NCBI RefSeq assembly: GCF_037969725.1
Contig: NZ_CP150203.1
Location: forward strand, 3,550,001-3,614,000
Source of the DNA: Paenibacillus sp. FSL W8-0426
GTDB taxonomy: Bacteria; Bacillota; Bacilli; Paenibacillales; Paenibacillaceae
Direction of reading: 5' to 3'
Length of the DNA: 64,000 nucleotides
Below are positions 8,238 through 18,156 of the stretch, in pieces. The first letter of the stretch is position 1. Each line of letters opens with the position of its first letter. Below the pieces are notes generated by a model, which ran no database searches, was not told the DNA's origin, and saw nothing but the letters and a program-made list of their open reading frames with translations. The position numbers and the translations under genes were made by a program.

Positions 8238-8600
8238 TCAAACAGAAGCTTGCGAAGGCTCAACATATTCAATAAAACTACCATCAGGATGTCGAACAAA
8301 AACGCTTGGACCAATAGGACCATGCTGATCTCTTACGATAAGGGTATTTTGTTTTTTTAATTCTATCTTCAATTCGTTCATGGAATCAACATACACCACT
8401 GCACGGAGTGATCTAGCAGGCTCCAAGGCCTCCGGACTTCCAGATACAATGACGTAAGGATATACTGTGACTAAAGATAAGCCAGCCTCGGGAATATTCC
8501 ACGTACGATCCATAGATCGGTTTGCAAGAGATTCATAATATGCAACGGTTGATTCCAATTGCTCGGTAAAAACGGGTATAAAATGATTTATGATTTTCAT
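8238..8600 (-). CDS. VOC (glyoxalase/dioxygenase) superfamily protein
   Basis: A 120-residue single-domain vicinal-oxygen-chelate protein. The start (IINHFIPVFTEQLESTVAYYESL) and end (VFVRHPDGSFIEYVEP) show the usual beta-alpha-beta-beta-beta units; the C-terminal Glu of FIEYVE is in the normal metal-ligand position. Such proteins may be glyoxalases, thiol transferases giving fosfomycin-type resistance, or antibiotic-binding proteins; the sequence does not decide. The promoter just upstream has a consensus -35 box and two adjacent palindromes, so the gene is tightly regulated, perhaps by the neighbouring Rrf2 protein. Confidence 0.8.
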   Translation of the reverse strand: MKIINHFIPVFTEQLESTVAYYESLANRSMDRTWNIPEAGLSLVTVYPYVIVSGSPEALEPARSLRAVVYVDSMNELKIELKKQNTLIVRDQHGPIGPSVFVRHPDGSFIEYVEPSQASV

Positions 8601-8626
8601 GTTAACCTCCAGTTTTTATTTTTATA

Positions 8627-8683
8627 TATAACCATAATGGTTATAACTGATTTAGTTATATATAAATGTTTTGACCTTGTCAA
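8627..8683 (-). promoter_or_regulatory. VOC gene promoter with two palindromic operators
   Basis: Minus strand: -35 TTGACA (8678-8683), 17-base spacer, -10 TATAAC (8655-8660). A TATAACT/AGTTATA palindrome (8642-8660) covers the -10 box, and a perfect 19-bp palindrome TATAACCAT-A-ATGGTTATA (8627-8645) follows around the transcription start. This is the layout of a repressor site. Confidence 0.7.
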
Positions 8684-8727
8684 GCTTTCAAAAAGGATCG
8701 ACATGGTTAAAAATGATAGAAAGCGTT

Positions 8728-8871
8728 TCATGTTTCTCCTTTTGCTGGCAGGGTTTGGATAACTGAATCATCCACGGCCGCTCTGCCGGGAACGTAACCT
8801 ATAACCGCACAGATGCTTACGACCAACATACGAATAACCATCCATTTAACAAGGTTATAGCACTGCTTCAT
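8728..8871 (-). CDS. Small secreted peptide, possible Phr-type signal
   Basis: A 47-residue frame starts at ATG 8871 behind AGGAGG (8879-8884, spacing 7), a much better start than any upstream codon of the same frame. Residues 1-8 contain a lysine at each end, residues 9-27 are a hydrophobic helix, and a signal-peptidase-like site follows near GRAA. The exported tail would be about 15 residues and ends with AKGET. That order (export signal, short linker, C-terminal pentapeptide with a basic residue at position 2 and a final Thr) is that of Bacillus Phr pheromones such as ARNQT, ERGMT and SRNVT. No Rap-type receptor is adjacent; the upstream gene is licT, separated by a terminator. The coding potential is plausible; the pheromone role is inference. 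Confidence 0.5.
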   Translation of the reverse strand: MKQCYNLVKWMVIRMLVVSICAVIGYVPGRAAVDDSVIQTLPAKGET

Positions 8872-8910
8872 TTCATTGCCTCCTGACTCGCTTAAATGTA
8901 GAATTTCGCG

Positions 8911-8955
8911 CAAAAATAAAAGACCGTTTCCCGGTAGAATACGAGAAAACGGCCA
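8911..8955 (-). terminator. Terminator of the bgl operon
   Basis: On the minus strand GGCCGTTTTCTCG pairs imperfectly with CCGGGAAACGGTC, followed by TTTTATTTTT. It lies about 60 bases past the licT stop. Confidence 0.7.
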
Positions 8956-9016
8956 TCGTTTTTCCTGTCTGCTATTCAAAAAATCGCTTGCCTAAGTAAA
9001 GAATATAAACTTTGTT

Positions 9017-9868
9017 TTATAATCCTCCCTCGTCACATTGCTCCTCCTGTACAATTCGAGCAATGTGAATCATCAAATATAATAACTCCTCGTTCGATAT
9101 GGAAATATCCAGCATGTTTTGAACGTAGGTTTTGATCATCTCCGCGCATTTGTATTCAAGCGGATGCTCCTTCACCATATGTTGAAATATAAAATCTTTC
9201 GCCGAATTGCCCAGACGCCCTTCTTGTAAACGCTGGATGAAAAATTGCAAATGTGTAACGAGTCTCACATAATGGATGGAGTTTTTGTTCAATTGCATAT
9301 CAAAGGTGTATTGGATAATGTTAAAAATATCTTTTAACATCTTAACGGATTGCATCGTGCGCTCCATATTCTGCTCATGTGTTTGGGCATTCACGAAATG
9401 AAAAGCAATATTCCCTGCTTCTTCTTCCGGCAGTTCAATACCCAGTTCCAGATTCAGCATCTGAACGGCTTCAACCCCCAGTTCGAATTCGACAGGATGA
9501 AACCTCTGGATCTCCCATAACATGCGATTCTGTAATGATACACCTTTTTTCCATCGTTCAATGGCAAACGACAAGTGATCCATAAGCGTAAAGAAGATTT
9601 GATCGTCAAGAGACAGCTTTTCTTTCGCATTGGTAATCAATTTGTTTATGACATTCACATGTTTTTCTGGCATGTTTTCGATAGTTCGTACGTAAGCCTG
9701 GGCAGACGGATTATTTTGCAGAATGAATCGTTTCTGGATGTGCTCCTCATCCAGTCGCTCGCCGACTTTGCCTTTGAATGCCAAGCCTTTTCCCATGACA
9801 ATCATTTCTTGTCCCTGTTCATCTTTGGTCAGAAGCAAGCTGTTATTCAATATTTTGATTACTTTCAT
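9017..9868 (-). CDS. licT: BglG/LicT-family transcriptional antiterminator
   Basis: A 283-residue protein. Residues 1-56 are the RNA-binding CAT domain (MKVIKILNNSLLLTKDEQGQ); two PTS-regulation domains follow (about 70-170 and 175-280). The four regulatory histidines are at His98, His157, His206 and His268, almost the spacing known for B. subtilis LicT. When PRD2 is phosphorylated by HPr and PRD1 is not blocked by the transporter's EIIB, the dimer binds the RAT hairpin and prevents termination. A matching RAT overlapping a terminator is present ahead of bglP at 13431-13458. Unusually it is the last gene of its own operon, 17 bases after the glucosidase gene, so it is expressed only if antitermination or leakage occurs. 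Confidence 0.92.
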   Translation of the reverse strand: MKVIKILNNSLLLTKDEQGQEMIVMGKGLAFKGKVGERLDEEHIQKRFILQNNPSAQAYVRTIENMPEKHVNVINKLITNAKEKLSLDDQIFFTLMDHLSFAIERWKKGVSLQNRMLWEIQRFHPVEFELGVEAVQMLNLELGIELPEEEAGNIAFHFVNAQTHEQNMERTMQSVKMLKDIFNIIQYTFDMQLNKNSIHYVRLVTHLQFFIQRLQEGRLGNSAKDFIFQHMVKEHPLEYKCAEMIKTYVQNMLDISISNEELLYLMIHIARIVQEEQCDEGGL

Positions 9869-9885
9869 GCATTCATCACGATCCT

Positions 9886-11346
<1,461 letters not shown>

Positions 11347-11387
11347 TTAATGTTGATCAAGATATATGACGAGCCGTATTAAGGTTG

Positions 11388-13340
11388 TTACGAAAGGTGG
11401 ATAATAGTCGCTCCAACCTCCACAGGACTCTGCTTCTCCAGCTTAATGTCCGGGAAACGATCCGAATTGGCGATAATGATCGGGGTTATGACTTCATACC
11501 CTTCTGCCTTGATGGCATCGATATCAAAGCTGATCAACAAGTCACCCCGTTTTACCCGGTCCCCCACTTTAATGGAAGAGTCGAAATGTCTCCCCTTCAG
11601 GTTGACGGTATCCACTCCAATATGAATGAGCACCTCTTCTCCATCATAACCATTTAATTTGACCGCGTGTTTGGAGTCCATGAAGGCCGTAACTTCCCCT
11701 GTGATCGGTGCATACAATTCTCCTTTGGCAGGAATAATTGCAGCACCTTTACCCAGTAATCCCAAAGAGAACACATCGTCTGGTACTCGGTCCAGATGGA
11801 CTAATTCCCCTTGCATCGGGCTGGCGATCGTAAGTGGGCGTAATTCATTTTGGCCGGGTACATTTGCATTTGTTGCAGCAGACTGCGTGCCTGGATTGTT
11901 GTCTTTAACAGGCTCTTGGGAAAGCGTCTTGTCATCGTTAATGTTGGTATTTCCTTCTTCATCGTCTACTGGATCCTCAAAACCAATGATCCATGTCAGA
12001 GCAAAGGTAACGATAAAAGCGATCAGACAAGTCACAATAGCATGAACGATGTTCATCGGATTGCTGCCTATGAAGGCAGGCAACGCGGCAAGTCCCGGAG
12101 AAACGAAGGCATAACGCACTAATCCGGTCAGACCGGCGTATATCCCTGCTACACCACCACCAATCATTGCGGCAATCAAGGTTTTTTTCAGTTTCAGCGT
12201 TACACCGTACAACGATGGTTCCGTAATTCCCAGCACAGCGGTGAAACCGGATGAAGCAGCGAGCTGTTTCAGTTTTTTGTTTTTTGTTTTTAATGCTACA
12301 GCAAGCGTGGCCCCACCTTGAGCAATATTGGACGCGAGCATCCCCGGACCGTTGATCATTTCATATCCATTTTTGGTCAGTTGGCTAGTTGCAATCGGCG
12401 TCATTGCCCATGCAGTGCCTGTCACGATCAAGAACGGCTGCAAAGTTCCCATTAACAAAGGGATCAGCCAACTGGCTCTGGCATTAATCGCTTCTGCACC
12501 CATCGCAACCAGATCATTCAGGTACGTCCCGAAAGGCCCGATCGCCACCAATGCAAGAGGTGCTGTGATCAATAGCACAATCATCGGTTTCGTGAAAAAT
12601 TTGATCATTGAGGGCGATACTCGATCCGCGAAACGTTCAATATAAGACATGAGCCAAACGACAATAATAATTGGCAGCACGGAGCCTGCGTAATCGGTTA
12701 GTCGAACTGGAACACCGATGAAAAACACGTCTTTTCCTTCCGCCATCAAGGCGCTCCATCCCGGGTGTAACAAAACACCGGCAACTGTCATCGCCAGAAT
12801 TGGACTTGTTTCGAACTTAATGGAAGCTCCATAAGCCAGTAGAATAGGCATGAAATAAAACGCCGCATCCGCAATGGTGTTAAGGATATAATAGTTTTGG
12901 CTTTCTGTAGTTACGAGGCCTGTCAGCACAAGTACGGCTAATATCGCTTTGATCATACCCGCGCCAATAATTGCCGGTATTACTGGAGTAAATGTCGTCG
13001 AGATGACGCTGATGAATCTGGAAATCCAGCTCTGTTTCTGCTTTGGTCCGTTATTTTGGCCGGAATCTGATTTGGACTCCGCACTTCGAGTTGCCGAACC
13101 CATCTGCTGAGTGATAACTCGGTAGACCTGCTGGACTTCATTGCCCACGACAACCTGGTATTGTCCACCATTGTTCACAACGGTAATGACACCTGGAAGA
13201 GCTTTGAGTTTTTCTGTCTCCGCTTTGGAGATATCGTGCAGCTCGAACCGAAGTCGGGTTGCGCAGTGCGTAAGCCGAGCGATATTATCCTTCTTTCCAA
13301 CCAATTCCGTAATCTCTTGTCCCAACTTGCGATAATCCAT
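11388..13340 (-). CDS. bglP: PTS beta-glucoside-specific transporter, EIIBCA
   Basis: A 650-residue fused enzyme II. EIIB lies at about 1-85 with the phosphorylation site Cys26 in LTHCATRLRFEL. EIIC spans roughly 115-455 with about ten membrane segments and the family motif GITEPSLYGV. After an Asn/Asp-rich linker (460-500) comes EIIA, with the active histidine in VLIHIGVDT (His573). It imports and phosphorylates beta-glucosides at the cell membrane using phosphate from HPr. It is the first gene of the operon bglP-bglH-licT, controlled by cre, promoter and RAT/terminator at 13371-13536. Full family length, no defects seen. Confidence 0.93.
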   Translation of the reverse strand: MDYRKLGQEITELVGKKDNIARLTHCATRLRFELHDISKAETEKLKALPGVITVVNNGGQYQVVVGNEVQQVYRVITQQMGSATRSAESKSDSGQNNGPKQKQSWISRFISVISTTFTPVIPAIIGAGMIKAILAVLVLTGLVTTESQNYYILNTIADAAFYFMPILLAYGASIKFETSPILAMTVAGVLLHPGWSALMAEGKDVFFIGVPVRLTDYAGSVLPIIIVVWLMSYIERFADRVSPSMIKFFTKPMIVLLITAPLALVAIGPFGTYLNDLVAMGAEAINARASWLIPLLMGTLQPFLIVTGTAWAMTPIATSQLTKNGYEMINGPGMLASNIAQGGATLAVALKTKNKKLKQLAASSGFTAVLGITEPSLYGVTLKLKKTLIAAMIGGGVAGIYAGLTGLVRYAFVSPGLAALPAFIGSNPMNIVHAIVTCLIAFIVTFALTWIIGFEDPVDDEEGNTNINDDKTLSQEPVKDNNPGTQSAATNANVPGQNELRPLTIASPMQGELVHLDRVPDDVFSLGLLGKGAAIIPAKGELYAPITGEVTAFMDSKHAVKLNGYDGEEVLIHIGVDTVNLKGRHFDSSIKVGDRVKRGDLLISFDIDAIKAEGYEVITPIIIANSDRFPDIKLEKQSPVEVGATIIHLS

Positions 13341-13370
13341 ACCTTAGCCTCATTTCTGAATTTGGATATA

Positions 13371-13434
13371 AAAAAAGACCAAAACGATATGCCTTCCCCT
13401 ACTCACATAAGGAAAATGCAAAATCATTTTGGTC
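13371..13434 (-). terminator. Conditional terminator ahead of bglP
   Basis: On the minus strand GACCAAAATGAT pairs with ATCGTTTTGGTC (one G-U pair), followed by TTTTTTT. Its 5' arm overlaps the RAT at 13431-13458, the classic arrangement for LicT control. Confidence 0.85.
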
Positions 13435-13458
13435 ATGCCTGCTTTACCAGTAACAGCC
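13431..13458 (-). promoter_or_regulatory. RAT antiterminator RNA site for LicT
   Basis: The minus strand reads GGCTGTTACTGGTAAAGCAG then GCATGACC, matching the BglG/LicT/SacT RAT pattern (GGnTnGTTACTG...GCAGGCAnnACC) closely. Binding of LicT would block the terminator at 13371-13434. Confidence 0.8.
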
Positions 13459-13488
13459 AAATACTGCTAATATTCAATTCTTTATTGA

Positions 13489-13536
13489 TGTAAACGTTTA
13501 CTGGATCATAGTATCACACATTTATTCAGTTAGCAA
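13489..13536 (-). promoter_or_regulatory. bglP promoter with cre
   Basis: Minus strand: -35 TTGCTA (13531-13536), 17-base spacer, -10 TACTAT (13508-13513). A cre, TGTAAACGTTTACT (13489-13502, one mismatch to consensus), lies just downstream of the -10 box, so CcpA would block initiation when better sugars are present. Confidence 0.75.
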
Positions 13537-13575
13537 TCACTTCATACGACATTTTTCTTTATACCTAACCACTTA

Positions 13576-13658
13576 TGTTTTACCTTTTATCGTGTCAGTT
13601 GTCCCGCTACAATGTGAACATCTTCATGTATTACGGTGCTTAATGAGTTTTTAAGTAC
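13576..13658. repeat. 82-bp intergenic repeat, copy 2
   Basis: About 85% identical by eye to 2221-2303, with the same terminal hairpin (CTTAATGAG..TTTTTAAG). It lies between the bglP promoter and the stop of the MmcQ-like gene. Confidence 0.65.
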
Positions 13659-13745
13659 AAATACAAAGTACCCTGCTTTAAGCGTGCTGCGCGATCTCTC
13701 AGATCCAAATCGTTGTTGCGTAACACTGCAGAAAGGTCACATAAG

Positions 13746-14084
13746 TTATTTCACTTTACGTTTGGGTTTCGTTAGGTCAAAACTATGTTTTACCATATCA
13801 TGAAGATCATCCTCCGGAAGGTTTCCATCTAAGATGATCGTATTCCAATGTTCTTTACTCATATGATATCCGGGCTTAACTTCTTCGAATGCGTTTCGAA
13901 GGAAATCAGATCGATCGGGATCACATTTCAAGTTAACGCAAAGATGACCATCTTTTTCAAATATTAACGCAAAGATCTTCTCGTTCCCTTTGTGGCGTAT
14001 GGCTGTCCATCCTTCTCCAAAGGGATGATCCTCATATGAGGCTGGATAAGATAAACAGTATTCTACGATTTCTTCTAATTTCAT
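13746..14084 (-). CDS. MmcQ/YjbR-family DNA-binding-like protein
   Basis: A 112-residue protein of the MmcQ/YjbR (CyaY-like fold) family: YCLSYPASYEDHPFGEGW at the start, then KIFALIF, VNLKCDP, and GYHMSKEHWNTIIL in the usual places. Members are small cytoplasmic proteins of unsettled function, sometimes called DNA-binding. It starts 25 bases after the rarA remnant on the same strand with AGGAGGATACC ahead of its ATG and is probably co-transcribed with it. Confidence 0.85.
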   Translation of the reverse strand: MKLEEIVEYCLSYPASYEDHPFGEGWTAIRHKGNEKIFALIFEKDGHLCVNLKCDPDRSDFLRNAFEEVKPGYHMSKEHWNTIILDGNLPEDDLHDMVKHSFDLTKPKRKVK

Positions 14085-14109
14085 TGTGGTATCCTCCTAT
14101 CTGTAAAGC

Positions 14110-15430
14110 CTATTCATGATTGGTGTTTTTCTTCTTGTGCCATGCTGTAATTTCTTCCATCCTTTGTTTAATTTTAAATTCAGACCCCTGTGTTGTCGGA
14201 TGGTAATATTCGCGTCCGATCAGGGAATCTGGCATAGTCTGCATCGTTGTTAGCTTTTCTTCCGTGTCATGGGCGTACTGATACCCTTTACCATAGTTCA
14301 GCTCCTTCATAAGCTTCGTTGGAGCGTTTCGAAGTTGCAAAGGAACAGGTTCACTCATGGAATGTAGGGCATCTTTTTTCGCATAACGGTAAGCCAAGTA
14401 AGCAGAATTTGATTTGGGAGCCAGGGTCAGATAGATAACGGCTTGTGTTAGATGTACATCGCACTCTGGCATCCCTATGAATTGACATGCTTGAAACACA
14501 GAAACAGCGATTTCCAAAGCCCTATTGTCTGCCAAACCCACGTCCTCACTTGCAAACCTAACGAGCCTACGAGCAATAAATAAAGGATCTTCCCCTGATT
14601 CCAACATTCGAGACAACCAATAAATAGATGCATTTACATCACTATTTCGCATGGATTTATGCAATGCTGAAATGATATTGTAGTGTTCTTCTCCATCTTT
14701 GTCATACAATAATGATTTTCGATGAATAATTTGAAGCAGCCCTTCTTTGCTGATTTCAATAGCTTCAGCTTGTTTCTCTCCATTTAGCACAGCCATTTCT
14801 AAGGTGTTTAATGCCACTCTGGCATCGCCGTTTGAATATTCCGCGATAGCAGATAGTACGCCCTCTTCAAAACCGATCTTTTGATCTCCGTATCCTCTAG
14901 GATCCAAAATCGCTTTTTTTAATAATTCAACAATATCTTCACTGCTTAATTGATGAAGGACAAAAACTTTGCTGCGGGATAACAAAGCCGAGTTAACTTC
15001 AAACGATGGATTTTCGGTTGTCGCGCCGATGAGAATAATGCTTCCTTTTTCCACATACGGAAGAAAAGCATCCTGTTGTGCCTTATTAAAGCGATGAATT
15101 TCATCGATGAATAGAAGGGTTTTCTCCCCTAATTGCCTGTTTCCCTCAGCTTCCTTCATTACATTCCGGATATCTTTAATACCGCTGGTTACAGCACTAA
15201 AATCAATAAATTTAGACTTGGTTTGATTGTTTAGCTAGTGTTGTTTTGCCAACACCTGGAGGGCCCCAAAATATCATAGAAGACACTTGATCATTTTTGA
15301 TCATATCCTGCAGAACTTTTCCAGGGCCAAGTAAATGTTTTTGTCCGATAAAGTCTTCCAACGATTGAGGACGCACACGATTAGCCAACGGTCGATCATG
15401 TTCATTATCAAATAATGTTCCTTGTATCAC
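14110..15430 (-). pseudogene. rarA: Replication-associated recombination protein RarA (MgsA), frameshifted
   Basis: Two frames together make one RarA-type AAA+ clamp-loader-like ATPase. The first (15430 to 15212) begins MIQGTLFDNEHDRPLANRVRP and contains Walker A WGPPGVGKTT. It stops shortly afterwards at QSNQV. The second frame (readable from about 15215 to 14110) continues with SKFIDFSAVTSGIKDIRNVM, Walker B TLLFIDEIHRF, sensor 1 GATTENPSFEVN and the usual C-terminal oligomerisation region. Between LAK and SKF the family has about seven residues (21 bases) but only 13 bases are present, so about 8 bases are missing. Everything else is complete, so the lesion looks recent or is a sequence error. 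As written, no intact ATPase is made. RarA acts at stalled replication forks. Confidence 0.85.
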
Positions 15431-15443
15431 AGTATCACTCCAT

Positions 15444-16277
15444 TTAAAGGTTCTGCTTTCGGAATTCTACAGGCGTATAGCCAGTTTCCCGTTTGAAAAA
15501 TTTACTAAAGTGAGTGGTTTCTTGAAAATTAAGCATTTCTGCAATGTCGCTAATCAAGTAATCTGTATGCATTAATAAACGTTTAGCTTCGAGACTAATT
15601 CGAGCGGATATGAAAGCTTTAGCACTTATTCCAACAGCTGCGACCGTAACCCGTGTTAACGTTTTTTCTGTGCAATTTAAAAGGGCGGCATAGTCACTAA
15701 CATGATTTAACTTGGCAAAATTTTTCTCCACTAATTCTTGAAATTTTAAAAACTTTGGTGAGACCTGAGAAGGAGTAGGGATATTTTTTTGTTTATGAAT
15801 AATGTTGAGCCATGCTACGAATGCATAAAGCTGAAACCGTAACAACATATGAACATCCTCTTTGGCTACTTGAATTAAAGAGTCTTGAACCATTTGCTCG
15901 ATTAAAGTGTTTGCCCGATGCAGCTCTGTATTATTTAAAGTCAAACTATTAGGCGTTCTTCCGATATCAAACGTTAAATTCAGTTCATTCAACGTAAGTG
16001 AAGCAGGAAGAAGGAATTCTTCACGGAATAGAATGACCCATCCGTCCCAGTTTTCATCATGTCCAAAATTATGGACTTGTCCTGGTGTTACTATTATCAG
16101 TGTTCCTTCCTTACAAGCGATGGGTTCAAAATCGACCCATTGAGTACACATTCCTTCCGTGACACAAATGAGCATATAAAATTCATAACGATAAGTGATT
16201 TTCATACGTTCCTCTGGTGTTCGCTCTTTGAGAGAAGATACACTAAAAATCTCCAGATCGTAGGGGTAAGAAAACAC
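15444..16277 (-). CDS. AraC-family transcriptional regulator
   Basis: A 277-residue protein. Residues 1-150 look like a cupin sensing domain (YEFYMLICVTEG, GTLIIVTPGQVHNF); residues 175-277 are the AraC double helix-turn-helix with the typical end DIAEMLNFQETTHFSKFFKRETGYTP in pieces SDIAEMLNFQE and FSKFFKRETGYTPVEFR. It probably controls transport or use of a small molecule. It lies 14 bases upstream of rarA on the same strand and is divergent from the radical SAM gene. A 22-bp motif in the divergent region (16422-16443) recurs ahead of the carboxylesterase gene (18157-18178) and may be its binding site. Confidence 0.88.
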   Translation of the reverse strand: MFSYPYDLEIFSVSSLKERTPEERMKITYRYEFYMLICVTEGMCTQWVDFEPIACKEGTLIIVTPGQVHNFGHDENWDGWVILFREEFLLPASLTLNELNLTFDIGRTPNSLTLNNTELHRANTLIEQMVQDSLIQVAKEDVHMLLRFQLYAFVAWLNIIHKQKNIPTPSQVSPKFLKFQELVEKNFAKLNHVSDYAALLNCTEKTLTRVTVAAVGISAKAFISARISLEAKRLLMHTDYLISDIAEMLNFQETTHFSKFFKRETGYTPVEFRKQNL

Positions 16278-16421
16278 GGGTTTATATTTAAGAGGTCTTA
16301 TATTATTTTCCTGTTTGAATGAATGAACGATTACACGAACCTCCTTTAAGAGTATTTGACGAAGCGAAATGTCTGTAAAGTATCATTAAATTTCCCGTTT
16401 TTGCCTTCATCAAATCTGATA

Positions 16422-16443
16422 AATGACCTAAAATGATCATACC
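16422..16443. repeat. 22-bp direct repeat, copy 1
   Basis: Shares the core CCTAAAATGATCATACC with 18157-18178 (one mismatch over 22 bases). It lies between the AraC gene and the radical SAM gene. It could be an operator or the edge of an inserted cassette. Confidence 0.6.
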
Positions 16444-16545
16444 ATAATATTGGGACGAAACAAAACAGGCAGTCAGTTCGCGTTACTTGGATTGATCTGA
16501 TCGCTCTTTAATTTAGTATCAGCATCCGAAATATGGGAGGCTAAC

Positions 16546-17391
16546 ATGCAGGTTAACAGCATAACAGCAAAAAAAATCTTAACTGAAATGAAAGGAGATT
16601 CAAGTGTTGGTTTCACACATTCATTAAATCCTTATAGTGGTTGTGCTTTTGGATGCAGGTATTGCTACGTTAGGGAATTGCCTATTCAAAGGTACAGTGA
16701 TACTCCATGGGGAGAATGGGTAAGCATCAAAACAAATGCGGCCGACAAATATCGGAATGAGATGGTCAATCTCCGCCGGAGAAATAAGTCCATTCATCTT
16801 TTTATGTCTACTGCAACAGATCCCTATCAACCACTGGAACGGAAGACGGAGCTAACACGCTCTATTTTAGAGGAAATGATCAAATACCCTCCGGATTTCC
16901 TTCAGATCCAAACACGAAGTCCTCTTGTCGTAAGGGATCTTCATTTATTACTTGAACTAAATCAAAAATGCGAGGTCCTTGTCTCTATGACTATAGAAAC
17001 AGATCGGGAAGATATGAAACGATTGTTCGCTCCCCATGCTCCAGGTATTAAGTTACGCTTGAAGGCATTAAAAGAAGTGAATAACGTAGGCATCGCTACC
17101 CAAGCTTCCATTTCGCCTGTTCTTCCATTCACACCCGATTTTCCTAAAACACTGGAGTCCATCGTTGATCGGATCTACATCGACACACTTAACATTGGAG
17201 ATGGAACAAGGGGGAAACGTTCCGAGCGCTTAGGCATGCCATTTTTGTTTAAAGAGAACGAGTTGTCCGGATGGTATCAAATGGATATTCATCTTAGAGT
17301 GGAAAAGTATTTTAAAAAGTTTTTTCCGGAGGAAATGATATTCATTTCTTCCGATAAGGTTTATCCCTTAAAAGGAAAAGTGCTTGAATAG
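16546..17391 (+). CDS. Radical SAM protein, SPL-like family
   Basis: A 281-residue protein with the radical SAM cluster motif CAFGCRYC (Cys33, Cys37, Cys40), followed by STATDPYQPLE and the pattern of spore-photoproduct-lyase-like (Rv2578c-type) proteins. It binds a 4Fe-4S cluster and cleaves S-adenosylmethionine to start a radical reaction; the substrate in this subfamily is unknown to me. It is shorter than true SplB (about 340 residues), so a photoproduct repair role should not be assumed. The start ATG 16546 has GGGAGG upstream. The exonuclease gene follows after 51 bases with a hairpin (17398-17421) between them, so the two may form an operon with a nucleic-acid theme. Confidence 0.82.
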   Translation: MQVNSITAKKILTEMKGDSSVGFTHSLNPYSGCAFGCRYCYVRELPIQRYSDTPWGEWVSIKTNAADKYRNEMVNLRRRNKSIHLFMSTATDPYQPLERKTELTRSILEEMIKYPPDFLQIQTRSPLVVRDLHLLLELNQKCEVLVSMTIETDREDMKRLFAPHAPGIKLRLKALKEVNNVGIATQASISPVLPFTPDFPKTLESIVDRIYIDTLNIGDGTRGKRSERLGMPFLFKENELSGWYQMDIHLRVEKYFKKFFPEEMIFISSDKVYPLKGKVLE

Positions 17392-17397
17392 GCGGGG

Positions 17398-17421
17398 CCT
17401 ATCCTTCTTTTAAGGGATAGG
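17398..17421 (+). other. Small hairpin between radical SAM and exonuclease genes
   Basis: CCTATCC pairs with GGATAGG across a 10-base loop. No T-run follows, so it is not a terminator; it may tune expression of the second gene. Confidence 0.45.
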
Positions 17422-17442
17422 AAGATAAAGGAGAATGAACCG

Positions 17443-18012
17443 TTGAATTTTACAGCAATTGATTTTGAAACCGCAAACTTGAACCGATCGAGTGCGTGCT
17501 CTCTGGGTTTAGTTCAAGTTAGAGATGGGATTGTAACTGGTGAATATGAATGGCTAATTGATCCACAACAGCCGTTTAATCGAATGAATATGGCCATCCA
17601 CGGTATTACACCCTCCATGGTTGACAAGCAACCTGTATTTGGAGAACTATGGACAACCATTGAACCACTAATATCCGGAGAAATTATCATTGCACATAAT
17701 GCTGTTTTTGATATAAGCGTGCTGAGGTATTGCTTAGATGCCGCTGAAAAAAGCTATCCTGAGATACAATATTTATGTACGTACAGAATTGGGAAAAAAC
17801 TGCTACAAGAGCTATCCTCCCATAAATTAAACATCATCTCCAACCATTTCGGAATTCGCCTAAATCACCATAACGCACTCGACGATGCCCGGGCATGTGC
17901 CCAAATTATGTTAAAGCTAATGGAACAGCAAGAGGAATGTGATCCACTGCTTTTTGCGAAATCCCTGGGATTTCAGGCGGGATCACTGTATTCAGGTGGG
18001 TATACTCGGTAG
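17443..18012 (+). CDS. DEDDh 3'-5' exonuclease, DnaQ-like
   Basis: A 189-residue protein starting at TTG 17443 with AAAGGAGA upstream. Exo I is FTAIDFETAN (Asp7, Glu9), Exo II lies around IIAHNAVFDISVLRY, and Exo III is NHHNALDDARACAQI, which has the His and Asp of the DEDDh class. Such proteins trim single-stranded DNA or RNA 3' ends; the protein matches stand-alone epsilon-like exonucleases rather than part of polymerase III. It follows the radical SAM gene and probably shares its transcript. Confidence 0.88.
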   Translation: MNFTAIDFETANLNRSSACSLGLVQVRDGIVTGEYEWLIDPQQPFNRMNMAIHGITPSMVDKQPVFGELWTTIEPLISGEIIIAHNAVFDISVLRYCLDAAEKSYPEIQYLCTYRIGKKLLQELSSHKLNIISNHFGIRLNHHNALDDARACAQIMLKLMEQQEECDPLLFAKSLGFQAGSLYSGGYTR

Positions 18013-18156
18013 CTGCGGCATTCAAGATATCTTCTCTCATGTTGGACGTGTACACACCAACACAGCATCCTTAATCACTCTAAGGCAGATGGGTTTGACT
18101 GACATGTCCCAAATATGTCATATCAAGTCTTGATTTCACCTTTTCTTATTATAAAC

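Noticed and set aside
16546-17391. Calling this spore photoproduct lyase
   Set aside because: Cluster motif and general pattern fit SPL-like proteins, but it is shorter than SplB and its key residues for thymine repair could not be confirmed.
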